Origin: an uncultured Methylotenera sp.
GTDB taxonomy: Bacteria > Pseudomonadota > Gammaproteobacteria > Burkholderiales > Methylophilaceae
DNA: 39,043 nucleotides
Assembly: GCF_946479685.1 (NCBI RefSeq)
Contig: NZ_CAMLGS010000026.1
Coordinates: 1 to 39,043, forward strand
Direction of reading: 5' to 3'
Shown: positions 1-8,849 of the stretch, piece by piece
How positions within the stretch are numbered: position 1 is the first letter of the stretch
How the letters are laid out: each line of letters opens with the position of its first letter
Translations under genes and position numbers: made by a program
The notes under the pieces: model-generated
Told to the model about the DNA's origin: nothing
Database searches by the model: none
Seen by the model: the letters and a program-made list of their open reading frames with translations, nothing else

Positions 1-646
<646 letters not shown>

Positions 647-674
647 TCATCTGGGATATTTTCGTTACTACTGC

Positions 675-756
675 CGCTTTGAAACTACAAACTACATTGT
701 TAAGAAAAACTACAATTCAATTATTGACCAGTACCGGCTACACGTAGCTTGCTGGT
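675..756 (-). other. Possible stem-loop in the ilvH-ilvC spacer
   Basis: The 189-base spacer between ilvH and ilvC contains an imperfect nested inverted repeat. GCTAC (737-741) pairs with GTAGC (744-748), and the outer arms ACCAG (727-731) and CTGGT (752-756) extend it. A second small hairpin (CCCAGA 635-640 / TCTGGG 650-655) lies just upstream of ilvC. Neither is followed by a clean T-run in the transcription direction, so these may be processing or attenuation elements, or chance. Confidence 0.25.
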
Positions 757-781
757 GCTGGGTTATATCGGTAACGCTAAA

Positions 782-1273
782 TTAAACTTTTAAGATTCTA
801 TCGCCACGACCAATGCCAGATGCGCCGGTACGCACTGTTTCAAGGATTGCCGCGCCATCTAAACCTTCAATAAACGCATCTAGCTTATGGCCAGAACCAG
901 TTAGCTCAATCGTAAATGTGCCATCTGCTACGTCAATAATGCGACCGCGGAAAATGTCGCACATGCGCTTCATTTCCTCACGGAACGGGCCGGTTGCTTT
1001 GACTTTAACCAGCATCAGCTCGCGTTCGATAAATTTGCCGTCGTTTAAATCCAGTACTTTAACCACATCCACCAGCTTGTTCAGCTGTTTGATGATTTGT
1101 TCAATCACGTCATCAGAGCCTGAGGTCACAATGGTCATGCGTGACAGGGTTGGGTCTTCAGTTGGAGCAACGGTTAAAGACTCGATGTTGTAGCCGCGTG
1201 CTGAAAATAGGCCAGCGACACGAGACAGCGCGCCAGCTTCGTTTTCCATTAATAGTGAAACAATATGACGCAT
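782..1273 (-). CDS. ilvH: Acetolactate synthase, small regulatory subunit
   Basis: This 163-residue protein is the regulatory subunit that binds the IlvB catalytic subunit and confers valine feedback inhibition. It begins [19 protein letters not shown], the canonical N-terminal ACT domain (about residues 1-75), with the effector-loop region NEAGALSRVAGLFSARGYN. A C-terminal ALS_ss domain follows (about 80-160). Length is typical of the proteobacterial subunit. Its ATG shares one base with the ilvB stop codon (TAATG arrangement at 1273), which implies translational coupling and equal dosage of the two subunits. Confidence 0.97.
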   Translation of the reverse strand: MRHIVSLLMENEAGALSRVAGLFSARGYNIESLTVAPTEDPTLSRMTIVTSGSDDVIEQIIKQLNKLVDVVKVLDLNDGKFIERELMLVKVKATGPFREEMKRMCDIFRGRIIDVADGTFTIELTGSGHKLDAFIEGLDGAAILETVRTGASGIGRGDRILKV

Positions 1274-2997
1274 TATAAATCCTCCGCCAAGATCATTTCA
1301 GACAAGCCTTTACCATTAGGAATCATAGGGAATACGTTTTCTTTCTGGTCAGTAATGAAATCCATAAATACAAACCGTGACTTCATGTCGAACGCTTCTT
1401 TCAATGCGCCTTCAACATCTTCTGGCTTGGTGATTTGCATACCAACATGGCCGTATGACTCAGCGAGTTTTACAAAGTCAGGCAAGCTGTCCATGTAAGA
1501 CTCTGAGTAGCGGTTCTCATAGAAGAACTCTTGCCATTGGCGCACCATGCCCAAATAGCGATTGTTCAATAGAATCACTTTGATCGGCAGGCTGTATTGC
1601 TTACAGGTTGAAAGCTCTTGAATATTCATTTGAATACTGCCTTCACCGGTGACACAGGCTACTTGTGCGGTTGGGTCTGCAAACTGACAGCCCATTGCGT
1701 ACGGCAAGCCAACACCCATCGTGCCTAGGCCGCCTGAGTTGATCCAGCGACGTGGCTTGTCAAACTTGTAGTATTGCGCTGCCCACATTTGGTGCTGACC
1801 AACGTCAGAGGTGACATAAGCTTCACCTTTGGTTACTTCCCAAAGTTTTTCAATCACGTATTGCGGTTTAATCAGGCCATTGTTATTGCTGTAGTCCAGA
1901 CACAGCTTGCTGCGCCAGCTGTCAATCTGCGCCCACCAAGCTTTAAGTGCTGGCGATGGTTGTGGTTTTTCCAGTGCAACCAATTCATTCATTTCCGCGA
2001 GTACTGATTTCACATCACCTACGATAGGCACGTGTACTTTTACGCGTTTAGAGATAGATGACGGGTCAATATCTACATGAATAATAGTGCGGTCTTTGCT
2101 GTAGAAGTGGTCAGTGTTGCCGATAACGCGGTCATCAAAACGTGCGCCTACGGCTAACAGTACATCACAGTTCTGCATTGCCATGTTGGCCTCGTAAGTG
2201 CCGTGCATGCCTAGCATGCCTAAAAACTGTTTGTCCGTGCTAGGGTATCCACCTAGGCCCATCAAGGTGTTGGTCACTGGAACGCCTAGCGCTCTCACCA
2301 GTTTCACTAATGCTTCAGAAGCATCACCCAATACTAAGCCGCCACCGGTATAAACCATTGGGCGTTCAGCTTCCAGCAGCAATTTAACTGCTTTCTTGAT
2401 TTGACCGCTATGACCTTTGGTCACAGGATTGTATGAGCGCATTTCTACTGATTCTGGATACACAAAATCAGCGGAGTGGGCGGTAATGTCTTTTGGAATA
2501 TCGACAACTACCGGGCCTGGTCGACCAGTCCTGGCGATGTGGAATGCTTTTTTCAGCGTGGTTGCGATATCTTTTACATCTTTAACCAAGAAGTTATGTT
2601 TAACACATGGGCGTGTCACGCCTACCATGTCGACTTCTTGGAAAGCGTCTAAGCCAATGGCCGGTACTGGAACTTGGCCGCTGATAACAACCAGCGGGAT
2701 AGAGTCCATGTAAGCGGTGGCAATGCCGGTAATGGCATTGGTTGCACCTGGGCCAGATGTGACGAGTGCAACGCCAACCTCGCCGGTCGCGCGTGCGAAT
2801 GCGTCAGCTGCGTGAACGGCAGCTTGTTCGTGGCGCACAAGAATGTGCTTAAAGTGGCCTTGTTTGTAGATTGCATCGTAAATATGCAAAACAGCGCCAC
2901 CTGGGTAGCCGAACAAAAACTTTACATTTTCTTGCTCTAGGCAACGGATAACAATTTCTGCGCCTGTGATGTGCTGCGGATGAGTAGTCTCTGCCAT
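1273..2997 (-). CDS. ilvB: Acetolactate synthase, large catalytic subunit
   Basis: This 574-residue thiamine-diphosphate enzyme condenses two pyruvates, or pyruvate plus 2-oxobutyrate, at the head of branched-chain amino acid synthesis. The N-terminal pyrimidine-binding domain starts at [15 protein letters not shown] and carries the catalytic glutamate Glu57 in RHEQAAVH. A central FAD/DHAP-like domain follows, then a C-terminal domain with the cofactor motif [12 protein letters not shown], which has Glu instead of the usual Asp in GDGS. Together with ilvH it forms the holoenzyme. The start is ATG at 2997 with only a weak A/G-rich ribosome binding site. A good promoter lies 39-67 bases upstream. 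The symbol ilvB versus ilvI is a matter of naming. Confidence 0.97.
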   Translation of the reverse strand: MAETTHPQHITGAEIVIRCLEQENVKFLFGYPGGAVLHIYDAIYKQGHFKHILVRHEQAAVHAADAFARATGEVGVALVTSGPGATNAITGIATAYMDSIPLVVISGQVPVPAIGLDAFQEVDMVGVTRPCVKHNFLVKDVKDIATTLKKAFHIARTGRPGPVVVDIPKDITAHSADFVYPESVEMRSYNPVTKGHSGQIKKAVKLLLEAERPMVYTGGGLVLGDASEALVKLVRALGVPVTNTLMGLGGYPSTDKQFLGMLGMHGTYEANMAMQNCDVLLAVGARFDDRVIGNTDHFYSKDRTIIHVDIDPSSISKRVKVHVPIVGDVKSVLAEMNELVALEKPQPSPALKAWWAQIDSWRSKLCLDYSNNNGLIKPQYVIEKLWEVTKGEAYVTSDVGQHQMWAAQYYKFDKPRRWINSGGLGTMGVGLPYAMGCQFADPTAQVACVTGEGSIQMNIQELSTCKQYSLPIKVILLNNRYLGMVRQWQEFFYENRYSESYMDSLPDFVKLAESYGHVGMQITKPEDVEGALKEAFDMKSRFVFMDFITDQKENVFPMIPNGKGLSEMILAEDL

Positions 2998-3035
2998 AAA
3001 TCTTTTTGATTTGAATAATTTATTTGTAACCCTAC

Positions 3036-3064
3036 ACGATAACGGTTTGGGCGTGTTTGGTCAA
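3036..3064 (-). promoter_or_regulatory. Probable sigma70 promoter of ilvB-ilvH(-ilvC)
   Basis: Reading the minus strand, TTGACC (3064-3059, 5 of 6 consensus) is separated by exactly 17 bases from TATCGT (3041-3036, 4 of 6). The predicted start, near 3029, would give a leader of about 30 bases before the ilvB ATG at 2997. Confidence 0.55.
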
Positions 3065-3093
3065 GAACGAATGTGCTAAAGCCCGTATATTTA

Positions 3094-3108
3094 GTTGATT
3101 AAATCAAC
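3094..3108. promoter_or_regulatory. Perfect 15-bp palindrome upstream of ilvB, candidate operator
   Basis: GTTGATT and AATCAAC flank a single central A, giving a perfect inverted repeat. It is centred about 72 bases upstream of the predicted ilvB transcription start, a position typical of activator sites such as those of LysR- or Lrp-type regulators. The sequence shows the symmetry; the regulatory role is inferred. Confidence 0.4.
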
Positions 3109-3170
3109 GAAAACAGTCATGTTTGGCTTGGTGCGGTGTTCTTATGAAAACCATAATAAAAACAAGGGTT

Positions 3171-4955
3171 TTACTCGAGGTCTAACGGTGGTGCAACTTT
3201 TAGCAACTCTTCTATGGTGGTGAGTCCTGCCGCTACTTTTTCAGCACCGTTAATCACTAATGGTTGCATACCTTCTTGCTGCGCTAATTTTGTCAGTTTG
3301 GCCAGGTTGGTATCAGGTGTGATGAGCTTTCTTAGTGATGGTGTGATAGTGAGCATTTCATAAATGCCGCTACGCCCTCTAAACCCGGTGTTACGGCACT
3401 CCAAGCAGCCTACCGGTTTGTAAATGTGCGCAGGTTTAGGTAGGTTGAAGGCGCCTACTAATGCATCCCACTTGCTTTGCTCAATCGGCTCTGGTGTTTT
3501 ACAGCTAGCACACAGTGTTCTGACTAATCGCTGTGCCATGATGCCGAGTACTGTAGAGTGGATGAGGTAGGAGGGTACGCCTAGGTCTAGCAAGCGCGTG
3601 ACTGCGGAAGGGGAGTCGTTGGTATGCAGTGTGGAAAGTACAAGGTGGCCAGTTAATGCGGCTTGAATCGCCATGTCGGCTGTTTCCAGATCGCGAATCT
3701 CACCTACCATGATGATATCTGGGTCTTGGCGCATCAGTGTGCGTATGCCATCGGCAAAACCTAGGCCGATATTAGCTTGGACCTGCATTTGGTTAAAGGC
3801 TGGTTCCACCATCTCGATTGGTTCTTCCACCGTGCATACGTTGACTTCTGATGTGGCGAGTAGTTTGAGTGTGGAGTAAAGCGTAGTGGTTTTGCCCGAA
3901 CCGGTAGGGCCAGTGACCAAAATAATGCCATTCGGCGCTTTGGTCCACGCATTCCATTTGTCAGACTGTGCTTGAGAAAAACCAAGTGACAAGAAGTCTT
4001 TACCAGAAATGTCCGGTGAGAAAATACGCATCACCAGTTTTTCACCAAAAGCAGTCGGCATGGTGGAGAGGCGCAGCTCGATTTCTTGCCCTTCGGCGGA
4101 TAAGGTTTTGATGCGGCCGTCTTGCGGGCGACGCTTTTCGACCATGTCCATACGCCCCAGTAGCTTAATGCGGCTGGTGATGGCATTCATGATGTTAGGG
4201 GGTAGTTGGTACACCTGATGTAGCACGCCGTCGATTCTAAAGCGCATGATGCCCATGTTGCGTCTTGGCTCTAGGTGAATGTCACTGGCGCGTTGTTCAA
4301 ATGCATATTTAAACAGCCAGTCCACGATGTTGACCACATGCTGCTCATTGGCATCCAGATTTTTATCTTTGCCGAGCTCAACTAGTTGCTCAAAATTCTG
4401 TACCCCGACAATCTGGCCTGCTTTGGCCTGATTAGCTAGGTGCATAGAGTTGGCCAGCTTGTACATTTCAGGCAGGTAGCGGCTTACTTCCAGCGGGTTG
4501 GCAAACACCAGCTTTACCTTCATTTTGAGAACGCGTTCCAGGTCCTCAATCCATTCTGTGCTGAAAGGTTCGGTAGTGGCTATAATCGCCATGCCGTCTT
4601 TTATCGCGATCGGCATGATTTTTAAGCGTTCTGCATAGCCCTTAGACACAATTTGTGCGGCTGAGCCAAAATCTAATTTCAGTGGATCGATGTGGTAATA
4701 ATCCAGCCCGGCATGTCCTGCCAGCCATGAGGATAGCCACTCTACGGTAATGGCGTTATTGGGCGCCTTTAGGCTTTTCCATTTTTGTTCGCCGATAACG
4801 ACCAGTGGGTGCAGGTTGGAGCTGTCTAGTTTGCGGTCTTTATAGAGCTTTTCTGCTTGTACTTTATCTAGCACGCCATCATTCACCAGTATGCGGAGCG
4901 TGTCTCCGAGTGTGAGGCGACCTGTGGGCTTGATTGATATTGCAGCTTTGCTCAT
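3171..4955 (-). CDS. GspE/PilB-family type II secretion or type IV pilus assembly ATPase
   Basis: This 594-residue hexameric ATPase belongs to the family that powers pilus or pseudopilus assembly from the cytoplasmic face of the inner membrane. Residues 1-165 form an MshEN/GSPII_E-type N-terminal region. The motor domain has RASDIHLEP (222-230), the Walker A motif GPTGSGKTT (349-357), the Walker B DPDIIMVGEIRD (411-422) and the His box GHLVLSTLHTND. A four-cysteine zinc element follows (Cys482, 485, 517, 520), as in GspE and PilB. The start is ATG at 4955 with AAAAGG upstream. No gspF/pilC, pilD or pseudopilin gene is adjacent, so it is an orphan whose partner system cannot be told from this window. 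It could be PilB, GspE or an MshE-like protein. Confidence 0.9.
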   Translation of the reverse strand: MSKAAISIKPTGRLTLGDTLRILVNDGVLDKVQAEKLYKDRKLDSSNLHPLVVIGEQKWKSLKAPNNAITVEWLSSWLAGHAGLDYYHIDPLKLDFGSAAQIVSKGYAERLKIMPIAIKDGMAIIATTEPFSTEWIEDLERVLKMKVKLVFANPLEVSRYLPEMYKLANSMHLANQAKAGQIVGVQNFEQLVELGKDKNLDANEQHVVNIVDWLFKYAFEQRASDIHLEPRRNMGIMRFRIDGVLHQVYQLPPNIMNAITSRIKLLGRMDMVEKRRPQDGRIKTLSAEGQEIELRLSTMPTAFGEKLVMRIFSPDISGKDFLSLGFSQAQSDKWNAWTKAPNGIILVTGPTGSGKTTTLYSTLKLLATSEVNVCTVEEPIEMVEPAFNQMQVQANIGLGFADGIRTLMRQDPDIIMVGEIRDLETADMAIQAALTGHLVLSTLHTNDSPSAVTRLLDLGVPSYLIHSTVLGIMAQRLVRTLCASCKTPEPIEQSKWDALVGAFNLPKPAHIYKPVGCLECRNTGFRGRSGIYEMLTITPSLRKLITPDTNLAKLTKLAQQEGMQPLVINGAEKVAAGLTTIEELLKVAPPLDLE

Positions 4956-5042
4956 TTTTTTGCCTTTTAACTAGATGCTACTTTTATAAAATGAATGCAA
5001 TGGATAAAAACCAATTGGTATCTTAGCACGGACTTATTTTGC

Positions 5043-5096
5043 TGTAGATGTCGTTAGATTCACATCTACAACCTTACCTATAGTGAACAATCACTA
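5043..5096 (-). terminator. Hairpins downstream of nadC, possible terminator
   Basis: Two inverted repeats sit just after the nadC stop codon: TAGTGA (5081-5086) / TCACTA (5091-5096), and a 9-bp perfect stem TGTAGATGT (5043-5051) / ACATCTACA (5062-5070). Neither has a strong T-tract on the minus strand, so termination is plausible but not certain. Confidence 0.35.
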
Positions 5097-5106
5097 ACTT
5101 TCATGG

Positions 5107-5988
5107 TTAAGCGTTAGCTGTGAACTGCATAGAAAGATCAATCGCACGAATGTCTTTCGTAATTGCACCAATTGAAATGCGGTCAATCCCGGTTTGGGCA
5201 ATCTCGCGCACATTGTCCAGTGTAATGCCACCGGAGGCCTCTAGTATGGCCTTAGGTTGATGGGCGCTATTGATTGTCACGGCTTGCAGCAGCATCTCGG
5301 TATTGAAGTTATCGAGCAGGATGCTGGTGGCGCCAGCGTCCAGTGCCTCTTGTAGTTGCGCTAAGTTTTCTACTTCAATTTGTATGCTTTTGCCGCTATT
5401 GAGCGCAAAGGCTTGCTGCATGACGTTGCTGATGCTGCCTGCCGCCGCAATGTGGTTTTCTTTAATCAAGATGCCGTCGTATAAAGCTAGGCGCTGGTTG
5501 TGGCCGCCGCCGATAGTGACCGCATACTTTTGAGCTAAGCGCAGGTTAGGTATGGTTTTACGCGTATCTAGAATCTGCGTGGTGGTGCCGGCAACTGCGT
5601 CTGCATATTTACGGGCGGCGGTGGCGGTGGAAGATAGCGTTTGCAGAAAATTCAGTGCACAGCGCTCTGCGGTTAGTAGTGAGCGAGCTAGGCCTTGTAT
5701 CGTACATAGGGTTTGATTGGGTTGTACGCGCTCACCTTCGGCCACCAGCCAGTGAATAGTTACGCTAGCATCAATCTGTTTGAAGCACGCATTAAACCAA
5801 GCAATGCCGCAAATAACAGCAGCTTCACGTACAATTACTTTTGCATTTGCCGTTTGCGTGGAGGGGATTAGGTTTGCAGTCAGGTCACCGCTGCCAACAT
5901 CTTCTTCTAGCGCATTTTTTACTTGGGTTTGCACCATGTTGCTGAAATCATTTGACTCATATGGGTGCTGTTGATTAATTTGTGTCAT
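5107..5988 (-). CDS. nadC: Nicotinate-nucleotide pyrophosphorylase (quinolinate phosphoribosyltransferase)
   Basis: This enzyme converts quinolinate and PRPP to nicotinate mononucleotide in de novo NAD synthesis. The 293-residue protein has the N-terminal sandwich domain (EEDVGSGDLTANLI) and the barrel with DTRKTIPNLR (141-150), GGGHNQRLALYDG (160-172) and LIKENHI. It also has the glycine-rich phosphate-binding end ILEASGGITLDNVREIA. The motif usually written NHR reads NQR here (Gln165), a substitution in the substrate pocket. I think it recurs in related betaproteobacteria, but this is from memory. The start is ATG at 5988. The gene stands alone, divergent from the GST-like gene. Confidence 0.96.
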   Translation of the reverse strand: MTQINQQHPYESNDFSNMVQTQVKNALEEDVGSGDLTANLIPSTQTANAKVIVREAAVICGIAWFNACFKQIDASVTIHWLVAEGERVQPNQTLCTIQGLARSLLTAERCALNFLQTLSSTATAARKYADAVAGTTTQILDTRKTIPNLRLAQKYAVTIGGGHNQRLALYDGILIKENHIAAAGSISNVMQQAFALNSGKSIQIEVENLAQLQEALDAGATSILLDNFNTEMLLQAVTINSAHQPKAILEASGGITLDNVREIAQTGIDRISIGAITKDIRAIDLSMQFTANA

Positions 5989-6017
5989 AAGTTATCGTAA
6001 GAGTGTGCTGTGATTGA

Positions 6018-6045
6018 ATTATAATGTGAACCAAGAATTTACCAA
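6018..6045 (-). promoter_or_regulatory. Probable nadC promoter
   Basis: On the minus strand TTGGTA (6045-6040, 4 of 6) is followed after 16 bases by a perfect TATAAT (6023-6018). The distance to the nadC ATG leaves a leader of about 22 bases. The core TATAAT also reads on the plus strand (6020-6025), but there it has no matching -35. Confidence 0.5.
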
Positions 6046-6075
6046 CATCAACACTATTAAGATTAGTAAAAAATT

Positions 6076-6690
6076 ATGAAGCTTTTATATACCGTAAATA
6101 GTCCTTATGCCCGTAAAGTGCGTATTGTTGCCGCAGAGAAACATATTGATGTTCAGTTGCAAGAGGTAGTGTTGTCAGCGCCTGATTGCCCTGTTAAAGA
6201 CTATAACCCGCTAGGTAAAGTGCCGGTGTTGGTGTTAGCTGATGGCGATAGCTTGTATGATTCACGCGTGATTGCAGAGTATTTTGATAATCGCACACCA
6301 TTAGCGCATTTGATTCCTAAAGACAACGGTGCCAAATCTGCAGTGCGCAGATGGGAAGCGTTGGCTGACGGTGTGTGTGACGCAGCGGTTGCAGTGATGT
6401 TGGAGCAAAGAAAACCACAGCCAATGCAGGATGCGGCATTTATTGACAAGCAAATGGATAAAGTCACGCGCGGTTTAACTGTGCTCAATAATGACTTGGG
6501 TCACAATAAATGGTGTGTAGATGATGCCTTCAGTTTGGCGGATATTGCGGTAGGCTGCACCTTGGGCTACTTGGGTTTACGCTTTAGCCAAGTGATTAAT
6601 TTGGCAGAGGATTATGCTAACTTGGATCGTTTGCAAGTAAGCCTGTTGCAACGCCAGTCATTTAAAGACACCTTGCCTGTTGCCAATTAA
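6076..6690 (+). CDS. Glutathione S-transferase family protein, YibF-like
   Basis: The 204-residue protein has an N-terminal thioredoxin-fold GST domain (residues 1-77), beginning MKLLYTVNSPYARKVRI with the active-site serine region SPYARKV. The cis-proline motif is NPLGKVPVLV, and DSRVIAEYFD matches the glutathione-binding loop. An all-helical C-terminal domain contains FSLADIAVGCTLGYL. Overall shape and length fit the YibF-like subgroup better than SspA, which is longer and lacks the conserved catalytic serine. The substrate is unknown. The gene is monocistronic, divergent from nadC and followed by a strong hairpin. Confidence 0.85.
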   Translation: MKLLYTVNSPYARKVRIVAAEKHIDVQLQEVVLSAPDCPVKDYNPLGKVPVLVLADGDSLYDSRVIAEYFDNRTPLAHLIPKDNGAKSAVRRWEALADGVCDAAVAVMLEQRKPQPMQDAAFIDKQMDKVTRGLTVLNNDLGHNKWCVDDAFSLADIAVGCTLGYLGLRFSQVINLAEDYANLDRLQVSLLQRQSFKDTLPVAN

Positions 6691-6750
6691 TACTGGCAGC
6701 TAATAAAGGTCGGTAACAAATTAAAGATAAGTAACAGTGGTGTAGTAAAT

Positions 6751-6774
6751 GCAAGCGCTGAATCCAGCGCTTGC
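6751..6774. terminator. 10-bp perfect hairpin between convergent genes
   Basis: GCAAGCGCTG (6751-6760) and CAGCGCTTGC (6765-6774) pair perfectly around a four-base AATC loop. It lies between the 3' ends of the GST gene (plus) and the small conserved gene (minus), where a bidirectional terminator is expected. Flanking T-tracts are poor, so efficiency is uncertain. Confidence 0.5.
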
Positions 6775-6794
6775 GCACCAAAATAAACCAGCGG

Positions 6795-7124
6795 CTAAAA
6801 TAGCTCGCTGTTTTCGTCCAAAATTCCCGATAACTGCGATTTGTGGCGCATTGACTGTCTTTGGTTCAAGCGTTTTTGTGCTTGTTCTGGCAGGTCAGTA
6901 AAGCGAATAATATTGCGTTCTACCAGTAGTGAAATCAGGTCTTCCAGTACGCGCGCCAAGTGAATATCACTTTCACGAAACGCGTCGGCCTCAGCCAGCG
7001 ACTTCTCTAAAAAACTAATATAGGTTTTATCTGCGGCGTCGATATGTACCCAATCAGCGCTTGGCTGCTCTGTGGCGCTGGCTGCAGTGATTTGACCTTG
7101 GGAATTTTTCAGTACATACGCCAT
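6795..7124 (-). CDS. Small conserved protein of unknown function (mislabelled 'tryptophan synthase beta-like' in some genomes)
   Basis: The protein has 109 residues starting MAYVLKNSQGQI. I chose ATG 7124 because AAGGGAT lies just upstream and the family starts this way; a longer reading from 7193 would run into mnmA. It is hydrophilic with no membrane segment. The recognisable core is DIHLARVLEDLISLLVERN followed by IRFTDLPEQAQKRL. This pattern recalls a short family in Pseudomonas and betaproteobacteria that carries the misleading name 'tryptophan synthase subunit beta like'. No catalytic residues can be assigned. It follows mnmA by 32 bases on the same strand, so it may share its transcript. 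Confidence 0.8.
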   Translation of the reverse strand: MAYVLKNSQGQITAASATEQPSADWVHIDAADKTYISFLEKSLAEADAFRESDIHLARVLEDLISLLVERNIIRFTDLPEQAQKRLNQRQSMRHKSQLSGILDENSELF

Positions 7125-7156
7125 GTTGATATCCCTTTTCTTGTTAATAGCGACTG

Positions 7157-8266
7157 TTAAAGCGCGCCGGTAATAATGCCGCCACCAAGGCACACATTGC
7201 TTTCATACACCACAGCCGACTGGCCAGGGGTGATGGCCCATTGTTTTTGCCCAAATTTAATTTCCACCTCATCGCTGCTGATGCGATCAACTTCGCATGG
7301 CGCATCTGGCTGACGATAACGGGTTTTTGCCGCATATACCCAATTAGTGATAGGATTTTCTTCACTAATCCAGTGTAGTTGGCCAGCTTTTAGGCCATCG
7401 TTAAGTAGTAGTGGGTGCTCGTGCCCTTGTACAACGATAAGTTCGTTCTTTTCCATGTCTTTCCCAGCAACAAACCACGGTTCGCCATTGCTCTCGCGGC
7501 TGCCGCCGATCTTCAGGCCTTGGCGCTGGCCTAGGGTGTAATACATTAAGCCTTCGTGGCGGCCGACCAGTTTGCCATCTGGTGTTTTCATATCGCCCGG
7601 CTCACGTGGTAGGTATTTACTTAAGAACTCCTGGAATGGGCGTTCGCCAATAAAGCAAATGCCGGTAGAGTCTTTTTTCTCTGCGTTAATTAGCCCTGCA
7701 CTGCGTGCAATTTCCCGCACTTCGCGTTTTAAATACTGGCCTAATGGGAACAGTGTTTTGGAAAGCTGCGCTTGGTTAAGGCGGTATAAAAAGTAGCTTT
7801 GGTCTTTACTGCCATCATCTGCCTTTAACAGCTGAAACTTACCTGGCTGCAATGGGTTTTCACGCACTTGTGCATAGTGGCCGGTTGCGATTAAATCAGC
7901 CCCCATGCCCATGGCGTGGTCGAGGAAGGCTTTGAATTTAATTTCGGCATTACACAGAATGTCCGGGTTAGGGGTGTGACCTGCTTGATATTCGCTTAGG
8001 AAATTGGCAAACACGCGGTCTTTATATTCTTTACTAAAGTTCACCGCTTCAATGTCAATGCCGATTTTGTCGGCCACAGATACGGCGTCGATTAAATCTT
8101 GCTTGCTGGAGCAGTATTCGTCGGTATCGTCATCTTCCCAGTTCTTCATGAAAAGACCCGTTACCTCATAACCTTGTTGTTTGAGCAGCAGTGCGGTTAC
8201 AGAGGAGTCCACGCCGCCGGAAAGACCGACCACGATTTTCTTTTTTTGAGCTTTATTTAAATTCAT
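7157..8266 (-). CDS. mnmA: tRNA-specific 2-thiouridylase
   Basis: MnmA adenylates and then thiolates U34 of tRNA-Lys, -Glu and -Gln, the 2-thio part of mnm5s2U. The 369-residue protein has the PP-loop SGGVDSS (16-22), the catalytic cysteines Cys105 ([12 protein letters not shown]) and Cys204 (STGICFIG), and the tRNA-contact region ATGHYAQ. It ends with the beta-barrel domain ([14 protein letters not shown]). Length is typical. The nudJ-like gene lies 38 bases upstream, as nudJ and mnmA neighbour each other in enterobacteria. Confidence 0.97.
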   Translation of the reverse strand: MNLNKAQKKKIVVGLSGGVDSSVTALLLKQQGYEVTGLFMKNWEDDDTDEYCSSKQDLIDAVSVADKIGIDIEAVNFSKEYKDRVFANFLSEYQAGHTPNPDILCNAEIKFKAFLDHAMGMGADLIATGHYAQVRENPLQPGKFQLLKADDGSKDQSYFLYRLNQAQLSKTLFPLGQYLKREVREIARSAGLINAEKKDSTGICFIGERPFQEFLSKYLPREPGDMKTPDGKLVGRHEGLMYYTLGQRQGLKIGGSRESNGEPWFVAGKDMEKNELIVVQGHEHPLLLNDGLKAGQLHWISEENPITNWVYAAKTRYRQPDAPCEVDRISSDEVEIKFGQKQWAITPGQSAVVYESNVCLGGGIITGAL

Positions 8267-8304
8267 ATTTTAAATCTATGGGTACAAATTCATGGGTGTA
8301 TAAG

Positions 8305-8748
8305 TTATAAGTGCGTAATCACTGACAATGGAAAATGTTTTCCACTCAGATAGTCTTCAATACAGGTAATGACTTGCGGGCTACGCATCAGCATGGCGTT
8401 GTTGCGGATTTCATCTGCGGTCATCCACACGGTGCGAATAATACCGTCATCCAGACCAAGTTCTGGTTGGTGCTGGCTGACGCGGCCTATATAGGCAAAC
8501 CGTAAATAGGTGGTGTCATTGTGTTCATGTTTCCAATGGTAGATACCCAGCAGGCTGGTTGGCTCAAATGTATAAGCAGTCTCTTCCAGTGTTTCGCGGA
8601 TTACCGCTTCCAGCAGGCTTTCGTTATCCTCCAGATGACCGGCAGGCTGGTTAAAGCGGTTGCCGCGCTCTGTGGTTTCTTCTACCAGAAGGAATTTACC
8701 GTTTTCTTCAATAATCGCCGCGACTGTGGCGTGTGGCTTCCATTGCAT
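8305..8748 (-). CDS. nudJ: Nudix hydrolase, NudJ-like
   Basis: The 147-residue Nudix pyrophosphohydrolase begins MQWKPHATVAAIIEENGKFL, and its Nudix box reads GHLEDNESLLEAVIRETLEE with the metal-binding REtlEE core. The proteins named NudJ hydrolyse nucleoside tri- and diphosphates and thiamine pyrophosphate analogues. The FNQPAGHLE segment and the position directly upstream of mnmA support the NudJ name. Substrate range cannot be read from the sequence. Confidence 0.88.
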   Translation of the reverse strand: MQWKPHATVAAIIEENGKFLLVEETTERGNRFNQPAGHLEDNESLLEAVIRETLEETAYTFEPTSLLGIYHWKHEHNDTTYLRFAYIGRVSQHQPELGLDDGIIRTVWMTADEIRNNAMLMRSPQVITCIEDYLSGKHFPLSVITHL

Positions 8749-8849
8749 AATATGATCTTAAATGAATATAACGTTATTTTACTCTGAAGCATGCCATTTG
8801 CTGAAAATATCTCTTTAAGCACATGCAGTTATTTAGAGTTGCTTTGGCG

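Noticed and set aside
813..1193. 126-codon plus-strand reading frame opposite ilvH
   Set aside because: It is the mirror of a well-conserved gene, is Ser/Thr/Met-rich with no family resemblance and has no ribosome binding site.
6076..6690. Annotation of the GST-like gene as stringent starvation protein SspA
   Set aside because: Length and motifs, including an intact SPYARKV active-site region, match YibF-like GSTs, and the rplM-rpsI neighbourhood typical of sspA is absent.
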